Of a stretch of 64,000 nucleotides of DNA, positions 42,129 through 51,887 are shown one piece after another. This DNA is from Meiothermus taiwanensis DSM 14542. Lineage in GTDB: Bacteria > Deinococcota > Deinococci > Deinococcales > Thermaceae. Under the pieces are notes generated by a model, which did not search any database, was not told the DNA's origin, and saw only the letters and a list, made by a program, of their open reading frames with translations. The translations under genes were made by a program, and so were the position numbers. How positions within the stretch are numbered: the stretch's first letter is position 1; each line of letters starts with the position of its first letter. The stretch covers positions 1-64,000 of the forward strand of contig AXWR01000013.1 in assembly GCA_000482765.1 (NCBI GenBank). Direction: 5' to 3'.

Positions 42129-43970
42129 CTACATAACCTCGGGGGCTTCCATGCCCAGCAGGCCCAGGCCCTGCTTGAGGGTCTGGCGCAGGGCCTTCAC
42201 CAGCTCCAGCCGCACCCCGCGCAGCCCCGAAGGCGCGGTGAGCACCGGGGTGGCAGGCCGGCCATCGGGGGTTTTGGCGTTGTAGAAGCCGCTCCAGGCC
42301 GCGGCCAGCTCGAGCAGGTACTGGGCCACGATGTGCGGGGCTTTGTTGCGGGCAGCGTCCTGCACAGCCTCGGGGAAGCGCAGCAGGGTCTTGGCCAGGG
42401 CCACCTCATAGGGCGTGGCCTGGGTGAAGTCAGGGGCTTCCTGAATAAGCCCCTGCTCCTCGGCCTTGCGCAGGATCGAGCCAGCGCGGGCGTAGGCGTA
42501 CTGGATGTAGGGGCCGGTATCCCCTTCGAGGCTCAGGGCCTGGTCGTAGCGGAAGTCGATCTGCTTTTTGGCCTCGGTTTTGAGCATGGCGAAGCGCACC
42601 GCCCCCACCCCGATCTGCTCGGCGGCTTCCTGGGGGTTGGGGTGGTCGGGGTTTTTCTCGGCGATCACCGCCCGCACCCGTCTGACTGCTTCGTCCATCA
42701 CCTCGTCCACCGAGACCACGATGCCCTTGCGCCCAGACATCTGCCGGCCCTCGAGCAGCACCGTCTCGTAGGCCAGGTGGAAGCATTTCTCGGCCAGGTC
42801 GTGCCGCCCCTCTACCTCGAGCGAGGCCTGTACCACCCGCAGGGCGTGGCTCTGGCGGGCGTCCACCACGTTGATGGTCTCGCTGGCCCCACCGAACGGC
42901 AGGGGTAGGCCTTCGGGGTGGGTGCTGTACAGGGGCGCCCCGCTGGGCTGGGTATCGTAGGTCACGAAGCGCAGGCCCTCGAGCAGGCCCATCTTCCAGA
43001 ACTGCAGGGCGATGTCCTTGGCGGTGTAGGTGGAGGTGCCGTTGGAGCGGATCAGCACCAGGTAGGGGTCTTCCAGGCCGGGGATAAAAGCGCTGGTATC
43101 CATGACCAGGGCCCCCGCATACTTGCCCTCGATGGGGCGCGAGACGTAGGGGGAGGCTTCCAGGATTTGCATGGCCTTGCCCAGCAGTCCTTCCCGCACG
43201 ATGTCGGACTCCCAGACCAGGGCGTTGTACTCGGCACCCAGGCGGTACATGGTTTGTAGCTGGGCCCGCAGAATTTTGTCTACCTCTCCGCGCAGCTCGC
43301 CCGCCTCCAGGCGGTGGAGGGTGGATTGCACCCCCTGCTCGATGCGGGCTTTTTGCTCGGGATCTTCCATGGCCTGGTGCAGCCGCACGTAGGCCTCGCC
43401 CACCCAGTGGTCGTATTTAACCCCGGCCGGGGGCCGATCGAGGCCAAAATACGCCAGGGCGTAGAGGCTCTCGGCGGCCTGCCGCCCGGTGTCGTCGATG
43501 TAGTTCATTACTTCTACCTCGCGGCCCACAAAGCGCAGTATGCGCGCCAGGGAATCCCCCAGGCAGATGTTGCGCAGGTGCCCTACGTGCAGCTCTTTGT
43601 TGGGGTTGACCGAGGTGTGCTCCAAAAGCACCTTGCCCGCCACCTTAGGAAAAGGGGCCATGGGCAGCGTGGCCGACTGCACCAGAAAGGCCGGCTCGAG
43701 CTCGAAGTTAAGGTAGCCCCCCAGCACAAAAGTACGCCGAACCCAGGCCGGGAGCTGGATGTTCTGCAGCAGATCGGCGGCGATCTGGGGCGGGGCTTTG
43801 CGCAGGGTACGGGCCAGGCTCATGGCAATTGGCGTACCGTAGTCGCCTTCCTTGTCCGGTGGGGTTTCCTGCACGACAATCTCGGGCCACTCCGAGAGGC
43901 CCAGGGCCTCCAGGGCCTGGGCAATGGCGGCTTTGAGCTGGGACTTGATCTCGGGGCGAGAGGCTAACAC
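42129..43970 (-). CDS. argS: Arginine--tRNA ligase
   Basis: 613 residues from a GTG at 43970, which aligns the N-terminal Add1-type domain (KAAIAQALEAL) with known bacterial ArgRS; the frame runs a little further upstream across the start of the divergent M20 peptidase, which is unlikely. Class I signatures: HVGH (128-131) followed by LRNICLGDSLARIL, and MSGRKG in the KMSKS position. The C-terminal DALR anticodon-binding domain ends the protein. It charges tRNA-Arg with arginine. No clear ribosome-binding site precedes the GTG, so the exact start is uncertain. Confidence 0.92.
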   Translation of the reverse strand: MLASRPEIKSQLKAAIAQALEALGLSEWPEIVVQETPPDKEGDYGTPIAMSLARTLRKAPPQIAADLLQNIQLPAWVRRTFVLGGYLNFELEPAFLVQSATLPMAPFPKVAGKVLLEHTSVNPNKELHVGHLRNICLGDSLARILRFVGREVEVMNYIDDTGRQAAESLYALAYFGLDRPPAGVKYDHWVGEAYVRLHQAMEDPEQKARIEQGVQSTLHRLEAGELRGEVDKILRAQLQTMYRLGAEYNALVWESDIVREGLLGKAMQILEASPYVSRPIEGKYAGALVMDTSAFIPGLEDPYLVLIRSNGTSTYTAKDIALQFWKMGLLEGLRFVTYDTQPSGAPLYSTHPEGLPLPFGGASETINVVDARQSHALRVVQASLEVEGRHDLAEKCFHLAYETVLLEGRQMSGRKGIVVSVDEVMDEAVRRVRAVIAEKNPDHPNPQEAAEQIGVGAVRFAMLKTEAKKQIDFRYDQALSLEGDTGPYIQYAYARAGSILRKAEEQGLIQEAPDFTQATPYEVALAKTLLRFPEAVQDAARNKAPHIVAQYLLELAAAWSGFYNAKTPDGRPATPVLTAPSGLRGVRLELVKALRQTLKQGLGLLGMEAPEVM

Positions 43971-44026
43971 CGAAATAGGATAGCAGAAAGATTCCCCTAG
44001 GCGGCCCCAAACAGTAGTATGAGCCC

Positions 44027-45145
44027 GTGAAGCCAATCGAGTACCTACAGCCCCAACTTCCGGCCATCCTGCAAGACCTCGAGGCCATTGTGACCCTCGA
44101 GGCCCCCTCCCACGACCTGCCCGGCCTCGCCCGGGTAGCCGACTGGATTGCCGCGCAGTTTGCGCCTTTGGGAAGCCTCAAGCGCGAGGAAACCCCCAAC
44201 GGCCCGCTGCTGAGGGTGGGCATCCCGGGCACGGGCAAAAAAGCGCTGGTGCTGTGCCACTTCGACACCGTGCACCCGGTGGGGGCTTTTGCGGTGCCCT
44301 GGAAGATTGAAGGCGAGCGGGCCTACGGCCCTGGGGTGTACGACATGAAAGGCAACATCGTGCAGCTCCTGTGGGCCTTGCGCACCAACCAGGCCTTAGG
44401 GCTGGGCCTGCCCGCGCTCGAGCTGCTCTTCACCCCCGACGAGGAGGTGGGCTCCACGGCCTCGCGGCCGGCCATCGAGGCCGCTGCGCTGCGCAACGAC
44501 CTGGTGCTGGTGCTGGAAGCCCCCATGGGCAACGGCGACCTCAAGGTGGCCCGTAAAGGGGTGGGCCAGTACCGCCTCACCGCCCACGGCAAACCCGCCC
44601 ACCAGGGCGTCGAGCCCGAGAAGGGGGTCAACGCTATCGTGGAGCTGGCCCACCAGGTGCTCAGGGTGGAGGCCCTGCAGGACTGGGACAAAGGCACCAC
44701 CCTGGGGCCCAATGTGATCAAGGGGGGCACCACCAGCAACGTGGTGGCGGCCACCGCCTGGGTGGAGATCGACCTGCGGGTCTGGACGATGGCCGAGGCG
44801 GAGCGGGTGGAAAAGGCCCTCAGGGCCCTGCAGCCGGTGCTGCCCGGGGCCACCCTCTCGCTCGAGGGCGGCCTGAACCGCCCCCCCATGGAGCCCAGCC
44901 CGGCCTCGCTCGAGCTCTTCGAGATGGCCCGGCGCATCGGGGCCGAACTGGGCCTGCAGCTCGGCCCTGGGCGGGTTGGGGGCGGCTCCGACGGCAACTT
45001 TACCGCGGCTTTGGGGGTGCCCACCCTGGACGGGCTGGGCCTGTTCGGCGAAGCCGCCCACCAGCTCAGCGAGAATGTCTACATCCCCCAGATACCCGCC
45101 CGCATCGCCCTGCTTTGCGGCATCCTGCACGAGCTTTCGCGATGA
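44027..45145 (+). CDS. M20-family metallopeptidase (glutamate carboxypeptidase-like)
   Basis: 372 residues. The dinuclear zinc site of the M20 family is complete: His in CHFDTVHP (about 84), bridging Asp in GPGVYDMKG (about 106), catalytic and bridging Glu in PDEEVGS (about 140-141), Asp/Glu-type ligand in VLEAP, and the C-terminal His in EAAHQLSE. A lid domain spans roughly 180-290 (GKPAHQGVEPEKGVNA). It resembles CPG2/ArgE-like peptidases; substrate is uncertain. The GTG start at 44027 is close to and divergent from argS. It overlaps the next gene by 4 bp. Confidence 0.88.
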   Translation: MKPIEYLQPQLPAILQDLEAIVTLEAPSHDLPGLARVADWIAAQFAPLGSLKREETPNGPLLRVGIPGTGKKALVLCHFDTVHPVGAFAVPWKIEGERAYGPGVYDMKGNIVQLLWALRTNQALGLGLPALELLFTPDEEVGSTASRPAIEAAALRNDLVLVLEAPMGNGDLKVARKGVGQYRLTAHGKPAHQGVEPEKGVNAIVELAHQVLRVEALQDWDKGTTLGPNVIKGGTTSNVVAATAWVEIDLRVWTMAEAERVEKALRALQPVLPGATLSLEGGLNRPPMEPSPASLELFEMARRIGAELGLQLGPGRVGGGSDGNFTAALGVPTLDGLGLFGEAAHQLSENVYIPQIPARIALLCGILHELSR

Positions 45146-45624
45146 AGCTATCCCCCAGCGCGCAAAAAGTGCAGGAAGCCCTGAATCGGCGGGGCTTTGC
45201 CCACCTGCAGGTGCAGGAGCTATCGGCTTCAACCCGCACCGCCCAGGAAGCCGCCGCGGCGGTGGGCTGTGCGGTAGGCCAGATCGTCAAGTCGTTGGTT
45301 TTTCGGGGGGCCGGGAGCGGCAAGCCCTACCTGCTTTTGGTCTCGGGGGCCAACCGGGTGGATGTAGCGCGGCTCGAGGCCCATCTGGGGGAAAGGCTGG
45401 AAAAGCCCGACGCCGAGTATGTGCGCCGGGTCACCGGCTTTGCCATCGGCGGGGTGCCGCCTGTGGGCCACGCCCAGCCCCTCGAGGCCCTGATGGACCC
45501 CGATCTGTTCCAGTACCAGCGCATCTACGCGGCGGCCGGCACCCCTTTTGCGTTGTTCGGCCTCTCGCCGGAGGAACTGCTGGCCCTCACCGGCGGCCGC
45601 GTGGTGGCCTTAAAGAGCGGCTAA
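45142..45624 (+). CDS. YbaK/EbsC-family aminoacyl-tRNA deacylase-like protein
   Basis: 160 residues from the ATG at 45142, which overlaps the M20 peptidase stop (ATGA). It has the YbaK fold pattern: QIVKSLVFRG with the conserved lysine, LLLVSGANRVDVARLEAHLG, and GFAIGGVPPVGHAQPLEALMDPDL, where the GxxPxGH motif is diagnostic. The family hydrolyses mischarged tRNAs (Cys- or Ala-tRNA-Pro) in trans. Stop codon interlocks with convergent purA (shared CTAA). Confidence 0.88.
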   Translation: MKLSPSAQKVQEALNRRGFAHLQVQELSASTRTAQEAAAAVGCAVGQIVKSLVFRGAGSGKPYLLLVSGANRVDVARLEAHLGERLEKPDAEYVRRVTGFAIGGVPPVGHAQPLEALMDPDLFQYQRIYAAAGTPFALFGLSPEELLALTGGRVVALKSG

Positions 45625-46823
45625 ACCCAGCTCACCGCCCCAAAGGTGTCCTCGCGGCGGGGGCTGGTGGAGAACATCACCACCGGGGTCTGGGTGTAGT
45701 CTTCGATGAGATCGATGAAGTACTTCAGGCTGGCCGGCAACTCCTCCCGGCTCTGGATGCCGGTCAGGTCGCCCCAGCCGGGAATCTCCGCGTAGCGCAC
45801 GCTCCCGTCCGGGCGGTGCTCCACACCCACCTTGACCACCGGGAAGCCCGAGAGCACGTCGAGCTTGGTGAGCACCAGGCCATCGAAGCCGTTGACCTCG
45901 CAGGCATACTTGAGCAGCACCAGGTCGAGCCAGCCGGTGCGCCGGGGCCGCCCGGTGGTCACCCCAAACTCGCCCCCTTTCTGCCGCAAATACTCGTCTT
46001 CCTGGCCGAAAAGCTCGGTGGGGAAAGGGCCGTTGCCCACCCGGGTGGCGTAGGCCTTGGCCACCCCATAGACCTTGTTGATGGCCTTGTGGTTCACACC
46101 TGCGCCCACAATAATCCCCCCCACCGTGGGGTGTGAGCTGGTCACGTAGGGGTAGTCGCCGTAGTTGAGGTCGAGTAGGGTGGCCTGGGCTCCCTCAAAC
46201 AACACTTTCTGGCCCTGCTTGATGGCCTCTCGCAGCAGGTGGCCGGTGTCGGTGATATGGGGGGCCAGGATCTCGCGCATCCGGTGCAGATCGGCCAGGG
46301 CTTTTGCAGGGGTGTCCCAGCCGGCCTCGCGGGTCGAGTTAGGTTTCTCGGCAAGCAGGGTCTCAACCCGCTCCTTGAGCACCGCCTCGTTGAGCAGATC
46401 ACCGGCGCGGATGCCCACCCGCCGGGCCCGGTCGGAGTAGGCCGGCCCGATGCCGCGCTTGGTGGTGCCCACAAAGTTGTTGCGGGCCTCCACCGCCTTG
46501 TGATGGGGCAGCACCAGGTGGGCCTTGTCCGAGACCAGCACCCTGGGGTTTAGGCCCTCGGCCCGGATGTTCTGCATCTCCTCGGCAAAGCGGTAGGCGT
46601 CGATCACCATCCCGTCGCCCAGCACGTTGGTGGCCTGGGGGTGAATAACCCCGGTGGGCAGGAGGTTCAGCTTGAAGGTTTTGCCCTGGGCCACCACGGT
46701 ATGCCCCGCGTTGGCCCCCCCCTGGTAGCGCACCACAAAATCGGCGTCCTCGGCGAGGGCATCGGTTACTTTGCCTTTTCCTTCGTCACCCCACTGGGCT
46801 CCAATGATAGCGATTCCTGGCAC
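45621..46823 (-). CDS. purA: Adenylosuccinate synthetase
   Basis: 400 residues, slightly shorter than the usual 420-430 but with all signatures: IIGAQWGDEGKGKVTD (catalytic Asp and P-loop), RYQGGANAGHTVV (catalytic His), and GIGPAYSDRARR. It makes adenylosuccinate from IMP, aspartate and GTP in AMP synthesis. The GTG start at 46823 has TAGGCT exactly 6 nt upstream and no ribosome-binding site, consistent with a leaderless transcript. Confidence 0.95.
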   Translation of the reverse strand: MPGIAIIGAQWGDEGKGKVTDALAEDADFVVRYQGGANAGHTVVAQGKTFKLNLLPTGVIHPQATNVLGDGMVIDAYRFAEEMQNIRAEGLNPRVLVSDKAHLVLPHHKAVEARNNFVGTTKRGIGPAYSDRARRVGIRAGDLLNEAVLKERVETLLAEKPNSTREAGWDTPAKALADLHRMREILAPHITDTGHLLREAIKQGQKVLFEGAQATLLDLNYGDYPYVTSSHPTVGGIIVGAGVNHKAINKVYGVAKAYATRVGNGPFPTELFGQEDEYLRQKGGEFGVTTGRPRRTGWLDLVLLKYACEVNGFDGLVLTKLDVLSGFPVVKVGVEHRPDGSVRYAEIPGWGDLTGIQSREELPASLKYFIDLIEDYTQTPVVMFSTSPRREDTFGAVSWV

Positions 46824-46829
46824 GGGTAT

Positions 46830-46835
46830 AGCCTA
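46830..46835 (-). promoter_or_regulatory. -10 box of leaderless purA
   Basis: TAGGCT on the minus strand, then 6 nt, then the purA GTG. A TATACC overlapping it by two bases is an alternative hexamer. Confidence 0.45.
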
Positions 46836-46868
46836 AAGCCAAAAGCCCCAGGCGAAAAGCCCGCCCCC

Positions 46869-49571
46869 CTACAAGCCCGGCCACACCAGGCCGAGATACA
46901 ACCTCGGCCCAGGCTCCCCCAGACCCTGGGCCCCGCCCAAAAGCAGGCCGGCCGGCACCTGGTAAAACAGCGTCAGGCCCAGGCGCAGTTCGGCCCCCAG
47001 CGAAAAACGTAGCTGGTTCAAGTCCAGGGGCGAACCGGCGGCCCCTGCGTCCAGGAAAACCGAGAGGCTCAGGTCGTCGAAGAACAAAGGCCAGTTGCCC
47101 AGGCCGCGCTCGAGGCTCCAGGGGGGAAGGCGGTACTCCAGCGAGCCCACCAGCGCCTGCTGGCCGCGAAGCTGGCCCGGCGCAAAACCCCGCACCGCCA
47201 GCGGCGGCTGGCCCCCGGCCACCAGGGGCCAGGCCCCCAGGTCGAAGCCATCCAGGGCCAGCGGCGAGGTGGTGAAACCACCCCCCAGCCGCAGCCCGAC
47301 CACATGCGAGGCCTCCAGCGGCAGGCGGAACTGCAAGCCCAGCGCCCCCTGCAGGCGGTAGCGCCAGTCCGGGCTGCCCTCGCGCACAAAGGCCGTCCCC
47401 ACCGCCATGAGGCTGCTCCTGGAGCGGAACAGGTCGCTGCCGGTGGTGCTGGCGCCGTTCAAACGAAGCGAAAAGGCATGGGTCACGGTGTTCTGGTTGG
47501 GGTCGAGGGCGGGCTCGAGCACGTCCGAGCGCACGTACTGCAGGCCCAGGCTGCCCTGCGGCGACCAGAACGAGGCGGCGATGCCCTGGGCGCTGTCCCG
47601 GCCGGCCCCCACCGCCTGCAAGACCAGCGGGAAGCCCAGCCCGGCGTACCGGTAGGCCAGGTCGTAGAACACCCCCCGCAAACTGCTGTCGAAACCGGCC
47701 CCTACCGAGTAAGCGTGAAGGCCCACCGGGTCGGAGGCGGCAAACGAAACCCCCAGGCCGAACCCATCCACCCCCACCCCGGCCATGGGCAGCCAGTACA
47801 GCGGGCGCAGGTAGGGGAAGGGGTTGTAAGGCTCACCGCCAGCGGCCTCGGCCGGCTTGAAGGCGGGCAGGGGCTCACGCTCTAGCTCCACCCGCTTCCA
47901 GGCGCTGGGGTCGTAGCTCACTTGGTACAGGTTGTAGCCGGTCTCGTCGTAGCCGACAAAGATAATCCGCTCTTTGTCGTGGGAAAAGGTGGGTTGGAAG
48001 GCTCCGGTGAGCAGGTTGGTCACCTGGAAGACCGCCCCGTCCTCCAGCCGGTAGGCGTACAGGTTGTAAACCCGGTTCACGTCGCTGCTGTAGATCAGGT
48101 AGCGCCCATCGGGGCTAAACACCGGGTCGCTATCCACGTTCCTATCCTGGGTGAGGGGCGTGAGGGCCCCGGTTTGCAGGGTGTAGCGGTAGAGGTCTTG
48201 AAAACCCCCCCGCCGCAGCAGCGCAAGCACCAGCGAGTTACCGTCCGGGGCCACCGCAAACGAGTGGATCACCCCGTCCTGGTGGGGGAAGCTGCGCAGG
48301 GGCTGGGTACGGTTGAATTCGATAAAGTAGCGGGCCAGCTCGGTGGAGCCGTCGGGGGTGTTTTTGGCTAAAAAGATGCTCTTGCCATCGGGCGCGTAGC
48401 GGGCGTAGTAGACCCGTTCGCCCTGGGTCAGGCGTTTGACGCGGCCCTCGAGGCGGTCGTACTGGTAGAGGTCGCTGCCCACAAAGTAGGGGCTGACCGC
48501 GCTGCTGGCGGTAAACAACAAGTAGCGCCCGTCCGGCGACCACTCTGGATACTGGGCCGGGCCATTGAGCAACTCGCGCTCACTCTCGTTGACGATAATA
48601 CGCAGGCCGCTGCGCAGCGGGGAGGCGTGCGAATACACAAGGCCGTTCGGCGAATCCGTGGCACCTTCACTAAAAAACCCCAGGTTGCTGAGCCTGGTGA
48701 TGGGCGTCAGGCCCTCGGCCTGGATGCGGGCAATCTCGCCTTCGAACTGGCCGGGCAGCCAGCGCACAAAGTCGGCGTAAATCTGGTCGAGCGAGACCCC
48801 AAAGGCCCTGCGGAAAGGCTCGTTGAAGTCTTTGAAGGCCAGCATCCCGGCGTTGGCCTCGGTAAAGCGCCGGTAGGCATCCTCGCCAAAGCGCACCTCG
48901 AGGTACTGCACCAACCAGGCGCTGTAGTTGTAGACCAGAAAGCCCAGGTAGGGCCAGGTGGATCGGCTGTAGGCCTGGCGAATCTCGTCGAGGCTGGGAA
49001 AGCGGCCCGAAAGCACCATCTGGCGCAGCATCATGCGGGTGGTGGCGTCGTTCAGGCGCGACTCGCCCAGCTTTTTGTACTTGAGGTAAAGCGCCGTCCC
49101 CTCCACAAAGGGAAGGGGCTTCACCGCGCTCTGGGCCGGCAGCCGCCCGAAGATGCGGGTCTGGTCTTTGAGGGGGCCGCGCACCTGGGAGAGGTCGAAG
49201 ATGTGGACAATCTCGTGGAAAATCACCGTCTCCCACCAGGAGGAAAGCCGGGGGTTAAACAAGTCCGAGCTGCGGAACTGCCCGGTAAAAATGCCCACCC
49301 GGCCCTCGGCGGGGCTGGCAAAGCCGTTGAGGGTATCCCCCACGTCCGAGAGCACCAGGCTGATGCGTCCCGGTGGCGGTTCGAAGTCTTCTACCAGCAA
49401 CGCATAGGCTTTTTCCGCGTAGATGGCGGCCTCGCTGGCTACACGCTCGAGGCCCGCGTGGTAGTGGATGTCGAAGTGCTCGGTGCGCACCGTAAACCAC
49501 GGCCGGGTGGGGTCGAACTGGGCCAGGGCCAGCGAAGCCATCAGCAAAACAACCGCCAGGAAGCGCAACAT
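46869..49571 (-). CDS. Exported gluzincin-type protease with TolB-like propeller and outer-membrane barrel
   Basis: 900 residues from the ATG at 49571, preceded by a signal peptide and a -10 box 7 nt upstream. Residues about 20-270 resemble peptidase MA-like gluzincins: zinc motif HEIVH (119-123) and the downstream ligand glutamate in PFVEGTALY (Glu157). Residues about 290-600 hold WD40/TolB-type blades (YPEWSPDGRYLLFTA, YYARYAPDGKSIFLA, SDPVFSPDGRYLIYS). From about 630 to the end, alternating amphipathic strands (LGLQYVRS, FSLRLNGAS, ALVGSLEYRLPPW) form a predicted outer-membrane barrel of BamA/Omp85-like character. Likely anchored in the outer membrane with the protease part periplasmic or surface-exposed. 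Substrate unknown. Confidence 0.8.
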   Translation of the reverse strand: MLRFLAVVLLMASLALAQFDPTRPWFTVRTEHFDIHYHAGLERVASEAAIYAEKAYALLVEDFEPPPGRISLVLSDVGDTLNGFASPAEGRVGIFTGQFRSSDLFNPRLSSWWETVIFHEIVHIFDLSQVRGPLKDQTRIFGRLPAQSAVKPLPFVEGTALYLKYKKLGESRLNDATTRMMLRQMVLSGRFPSLDEIRQAYSRSTWPYLGFLVYNYSAWLVQYLEVRFGEDAYRRFTEANAGMLAFKDFNEPFRRAFGVSLDQIYADFVRWLPGQFEGEIARIQAEGLTPITRLSNLGFFSEGATDSPNGLVYSHASPLRSGLRIIVNESERELLNGPAQYPEWSPDGRYLLFTASSAVSPYFVGSDLYQYDRLEGRVKRLTQGERVYYARYAPDGKSIFLAKNTPDGSTELARYFIEFNRTQPLRSFPHQDGVIHSFAVAPDGNSLVLALLRRGGFQDLYRYTLQTGALTPLTQDRNVDSDPVFSPDGRYLIYSSDVNRVYNLYAYRLEDGAVFQVTNLLTGAFQPTFSHDKERIIFVGYDETGYNLYQVSYDPSAWKRVELEREPLPAFKPAEAAGGEPYNPFPYLRPLYWLPMAGVGVDGFGLGVSFAASDPVGLHAYSVGAGFDSSLRGVFYDLAYRYAGLGFPLVLQAVGAGRDSAQGIAASFWSPQGSLGLQYVRSDVLEPALDPNQNTVTHAFSLRLNGASTTGSDLFRSRSSLMAVGTAFVREGSPDWRYRLQGALGLQFRLPLEASHVVGLRLGGGFTTSPLALDGFDLGAWPLVAGGQPPLAVRGFAPGQLRGQQALVGSLEYRLPPWSLERGLGNWPLFFDDLSLSVFLDAGAAGSPLDLNQLRFSLGAELRLGLTLFYQVPAGLLLGGAQGLGEPGPRLYLGLVWPGL

Positions 49572-49578
49572 TGGGCCC

Positions 49579-49584
49579 AGTATA
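49579..49584 (-). promoter_or_regulatory. -10 box of the leaderless protease-barrel gene
   Basis: TATACT on the minus strand followed by 7 nt and the ATG at 49571; there is no purine-rich ribosome-binding site in between. Confidence 0.55.
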
Positions 49585-49600
49585 GGCAATCAAGATGAAG

Positions 49601-49632
49601 CAAAAACAAAAACCCTCCCGCACGCGGGAGGG
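49601..49632 (-). terminator. Intrinsic terminator of the HtrA-like gene
   Basis: On the minus strand, a perfect 9-bp stem CCCTCCCGC/GCGGGAGGG with a 2-nt loop (49613-49632) is followed by TTTTTGTTTTTG (49601-49612), 18 bp after the stop at 49651. Confidence 0.9.
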
Positions 49633-49650
49633 CTGGAAACCCCGCTGGGG

Positions 49651-50892
49651 TTAGCGGATCACCTGCGGCACCACCCGCACCTCGCGGGTCTGACCGTCGC
49701 GCCAGACCTTGAGGGTCACCGCTTCCCCTTGCTTCTTAGCCAGCAGCACCGCCCGCAGGTCGTTGATGTTGTTGATGGGGTTGCCGTCGGCCTCGAGCAG
49801 GATGTCGCCGTTGACCCCCAGCTCAATCACCTGGCCGGTGCGGAGCTGAAGCTGCACGTTGCGGGTTGCAGGACGCAACCCGGCCCGCTCGGCCGGGCTA
49901 CCCCGCTCGACCTGCTGGATCATCAGGCCGCTATCGGGCAGGCGGTTCTGGCGGCGGATGTTTTCGGGGTACTCGGCCATCGAGAGCAGCGAGAGGGTCA
50001 CACCCAGGCGGGGCCGCGAGCGCACAATCTCTTCGGCGGTGATGTCTTTACCGGCTTTAAGATCGGCCAGGTACTGTTTGACCAAGTTAATGGGGATGGC
50101 AAAGCCAATGCCCGCCGACTGCGCAGCCCCAAAAGCCCCCGCCGAGCTGTAGATGAAGGTGTTGATCCCGATCACCTCGCCGCGGGAGTTGAGCAGCGGC
50201 CCGCCCGAGTTGCCAGGGTTGATGGCCGCGTCGGTCTGAATCACGGTAGGCACAAAGGCCCCTTTACCGCTGCCGCTGCCGTCGTTGGGGTTGCGCCGTA
50301 TGGCCGAGACGATGCCCTCGGTCACGGTGAACTCCAGGCCAAAGGGGTTGCCCATGGCGATGGCCTTCTGCCCCACCCGCACCTGGTCGGAGTCGGCCAG
50401 TGGCATGGGCTTCAGCTTCTCGCGCGGGGCCTGCACCCGGATCAGGGCTATGTCGAGGGGCTCGGCCCGGCCTATCACCCGCGCCGGGTAGCTCTTGGGG
50501 TCGTTGTGGAAGCGCACGGTGATCTGGTCGGCCCCTTCGATCACGTGGTAGTTGGTGAGAATCAGCCCATCCTGGTCAAGCACGAAGCCCGAACCCGTGC
50601 CCTCCTGGGGCTGGGGCTGCAGGAAGGGCGCAAAGAAACCAAAATCGCTGCTCACCCTGGGGGTGGATCGCACCGCCACAAACACCACACCATCCCCGGT
50701 GCGCTGGACAACATCGATGGTATTGCGTTCATTTTCCAGGAAGGCGCGGTTCTGGTCGAAGCTCTGGGCTTGAACCTGCGTCTGCGGGGCGGGCGAGGCC
50801 TCGATCTGGCTCTTGCTCAGATTAAACCAGAGCACCCCCCCACCCACCATCATCAGCAAACCCAGGAGAATAGAGGAATTTCTCATGGACAT
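49651..50892 (-). CDS. HtrA/DegQ-like membrane-anchored serine protease
   Basis: 413 residues. An N-terminal hydrophobic anchor (about 8-24), then a trypsin-like domain with the triad His116 (LTNYHVI), Asp147 (PLDIALIRV) and Ser229 (NPGNSGGPLL), and a single C-terminal PDZ domain (about 300-400, with RGSPAERAGLRPATRN). The family degrades misfolded envelope proteins. AGGAGG lies 7 nt before the ATG, with TACACT further upstream as a possible -10. A strong terminator follows, so it is a single-gene unit. Confidence 0.93.
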   Translation of the reverse strand: MSMRNSSILLGLLMMVGGGVLWFNLSKSQIEASPAPQTQVQAQSFDQNRAFLENERNTIDVVQRTGDGVVFVAVRSTPRVSSDFGFFAPFLQPQPQEGTGSGFVLDQDGLILTNYHVIEGADQITVRFHNDPKSYPARVIGRAEPLDIALIRVQAPREKLKPMPLADSDQVRVGQKAIAMGNPFGLEFTVTEGIVSAIRRNPNDGSGSGKGAFVPTVIQTDAAINPGNSGGPLLNSRGEVIGINTFIYSSAGAFGAAQSAGIGFAIPINLVKQYLADLKAGKDITAEEIVRSRPRLGVTLSLLSMAEYPENIRRQNRLPDSGLMIQQVERGSPAERAGLRPATRNVQLQLRTGQVIELGVNGDILLEADGNPINNINDLRAVLLAKKQGEAVTLKVWRDGQTREVRVVPQVIR

Positions 50893-50950
50893 CTCAAAAA
50901 CCTCCTGGTTATAGTGTAGCGAAGCTCGGTGAAGACGGCATGAAGGGCAA

Positions 50951-51811
50951 TTATGAAAACACCACCGTCTTGTTGCCGTACACGATGATGCGGTCTTCCA
51001 GGTGCCACTGCACCGCCCGGGCCAGCACGTTGCGCTCGAGGTCGCGCCCCAGCCGCACCAGGTCGGCCACGTCGTGCCGGTGCGAGACCCGGGCCACGTC
51101 CTGCTCGATGATGGGGCCCTGATCCAGCTCCTCGGTCACGTAGTGGGCGGTGGCCCCGATGATCTTCACGCCCCGCATATAGGCCTGCTTGTAGGGGTGG
51201 GCCCCCACAAAGGCCGGCAGAAAGGAGTGGTGGATGTTGATAATGCGGTGGGGGTAGTGGGCCACAAACTGCGGGGTGAGAATCTGCATGTAGCGGGCCA
51301 GCACCACCAGGTCGGTGCCCGCCAACAGCTCGAGCATCCGCGCCTCGGCCTCTTCCTTGCGGTCTTTCTCCACCGGCACGTGGTGGTAGGGGATGCCAAA
51401 ACGCTCCACCTCGGGCCGCAGGTCGGGGTGGTTGGAGATGACCTGGGTGATGGTACAGGGCAGCTCGCGGTTGCTGTGCCGCCAGAGGAGTTCCAGCAGG
51501 GCGTGGTCGTATTTGGAGACCAGGATGGCCACCTTTTTAAGATCCGCCGCATAAGCAATGCGCCAGTTCATATCGAAGCAGGCGGCCACCCGCTCGGCAA
51601 AGGCTTTCTCGAGGATTTCCCGCGACACGTCGAGGTGCGGGGTCTGAAACTCCAGCCGCATGAAGAAAAGCCCCCCCTCGGGGTCGGTGGAGTGCTGGTC
51701 GAGCGCGGTGATGTTGGCCCCGTGGTTGAAGAGAAAATTCGAGACCGCCGCCACAATGCCGGGCCGGTCGGGGCAGGTAATCAGAAGCCGTGCAGTGGTA
51801 TCCGACTGCAT
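50951..51811 (-). CDS. purU: Formyltetrahydrofolate deformylase
   Basis: 286 residues, full length. The N-terminal ACT domain (about 6-85) starts [20 protein letters not shown]; the C-terminal formyltransferase fold has [34 protein letters not shown] (catalytic His) and [17 protein letters not shown] (catalytic Asp). The ACT domain separates it from PurN. It hydrolyses 10-formyl-THF to formate and THF, balancing one-carbon pools and supplying formate. Confidence 0.94.
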   Translation of the reverse strand: MQSDTTARLLITCPDRPGIVAAVSNFLFNHGANITALDQHSTDPEGGLFFMRLEFQTPHLDVSREILEKAFAERVAACFDMNWRIAYAADLKKVAILVSKYDHALLELLWRHSNRELPCTITQVISNHPDLRPEVERFGIPYHHVPVEKDRKEEAEARMLELLAGTDLVVLARYMQILTPQFVAHYPHRIINIHHSFLPAFVGAHPYKQAYMRGVKIIGATAHYVTEELDQGPIIEQDVARVSHRHDVADLVRLGRDLERNVLARAVQWHLEDRIIVYGNKTVVFS

Positions 51812-51887
51812 ATCTGCCCCAGGCTAAAGGCTCTGGGCCCAAAGCTCAAGGCATATCTGCTCCTTCAAAGCAGCCAGGCCCGCCCAG

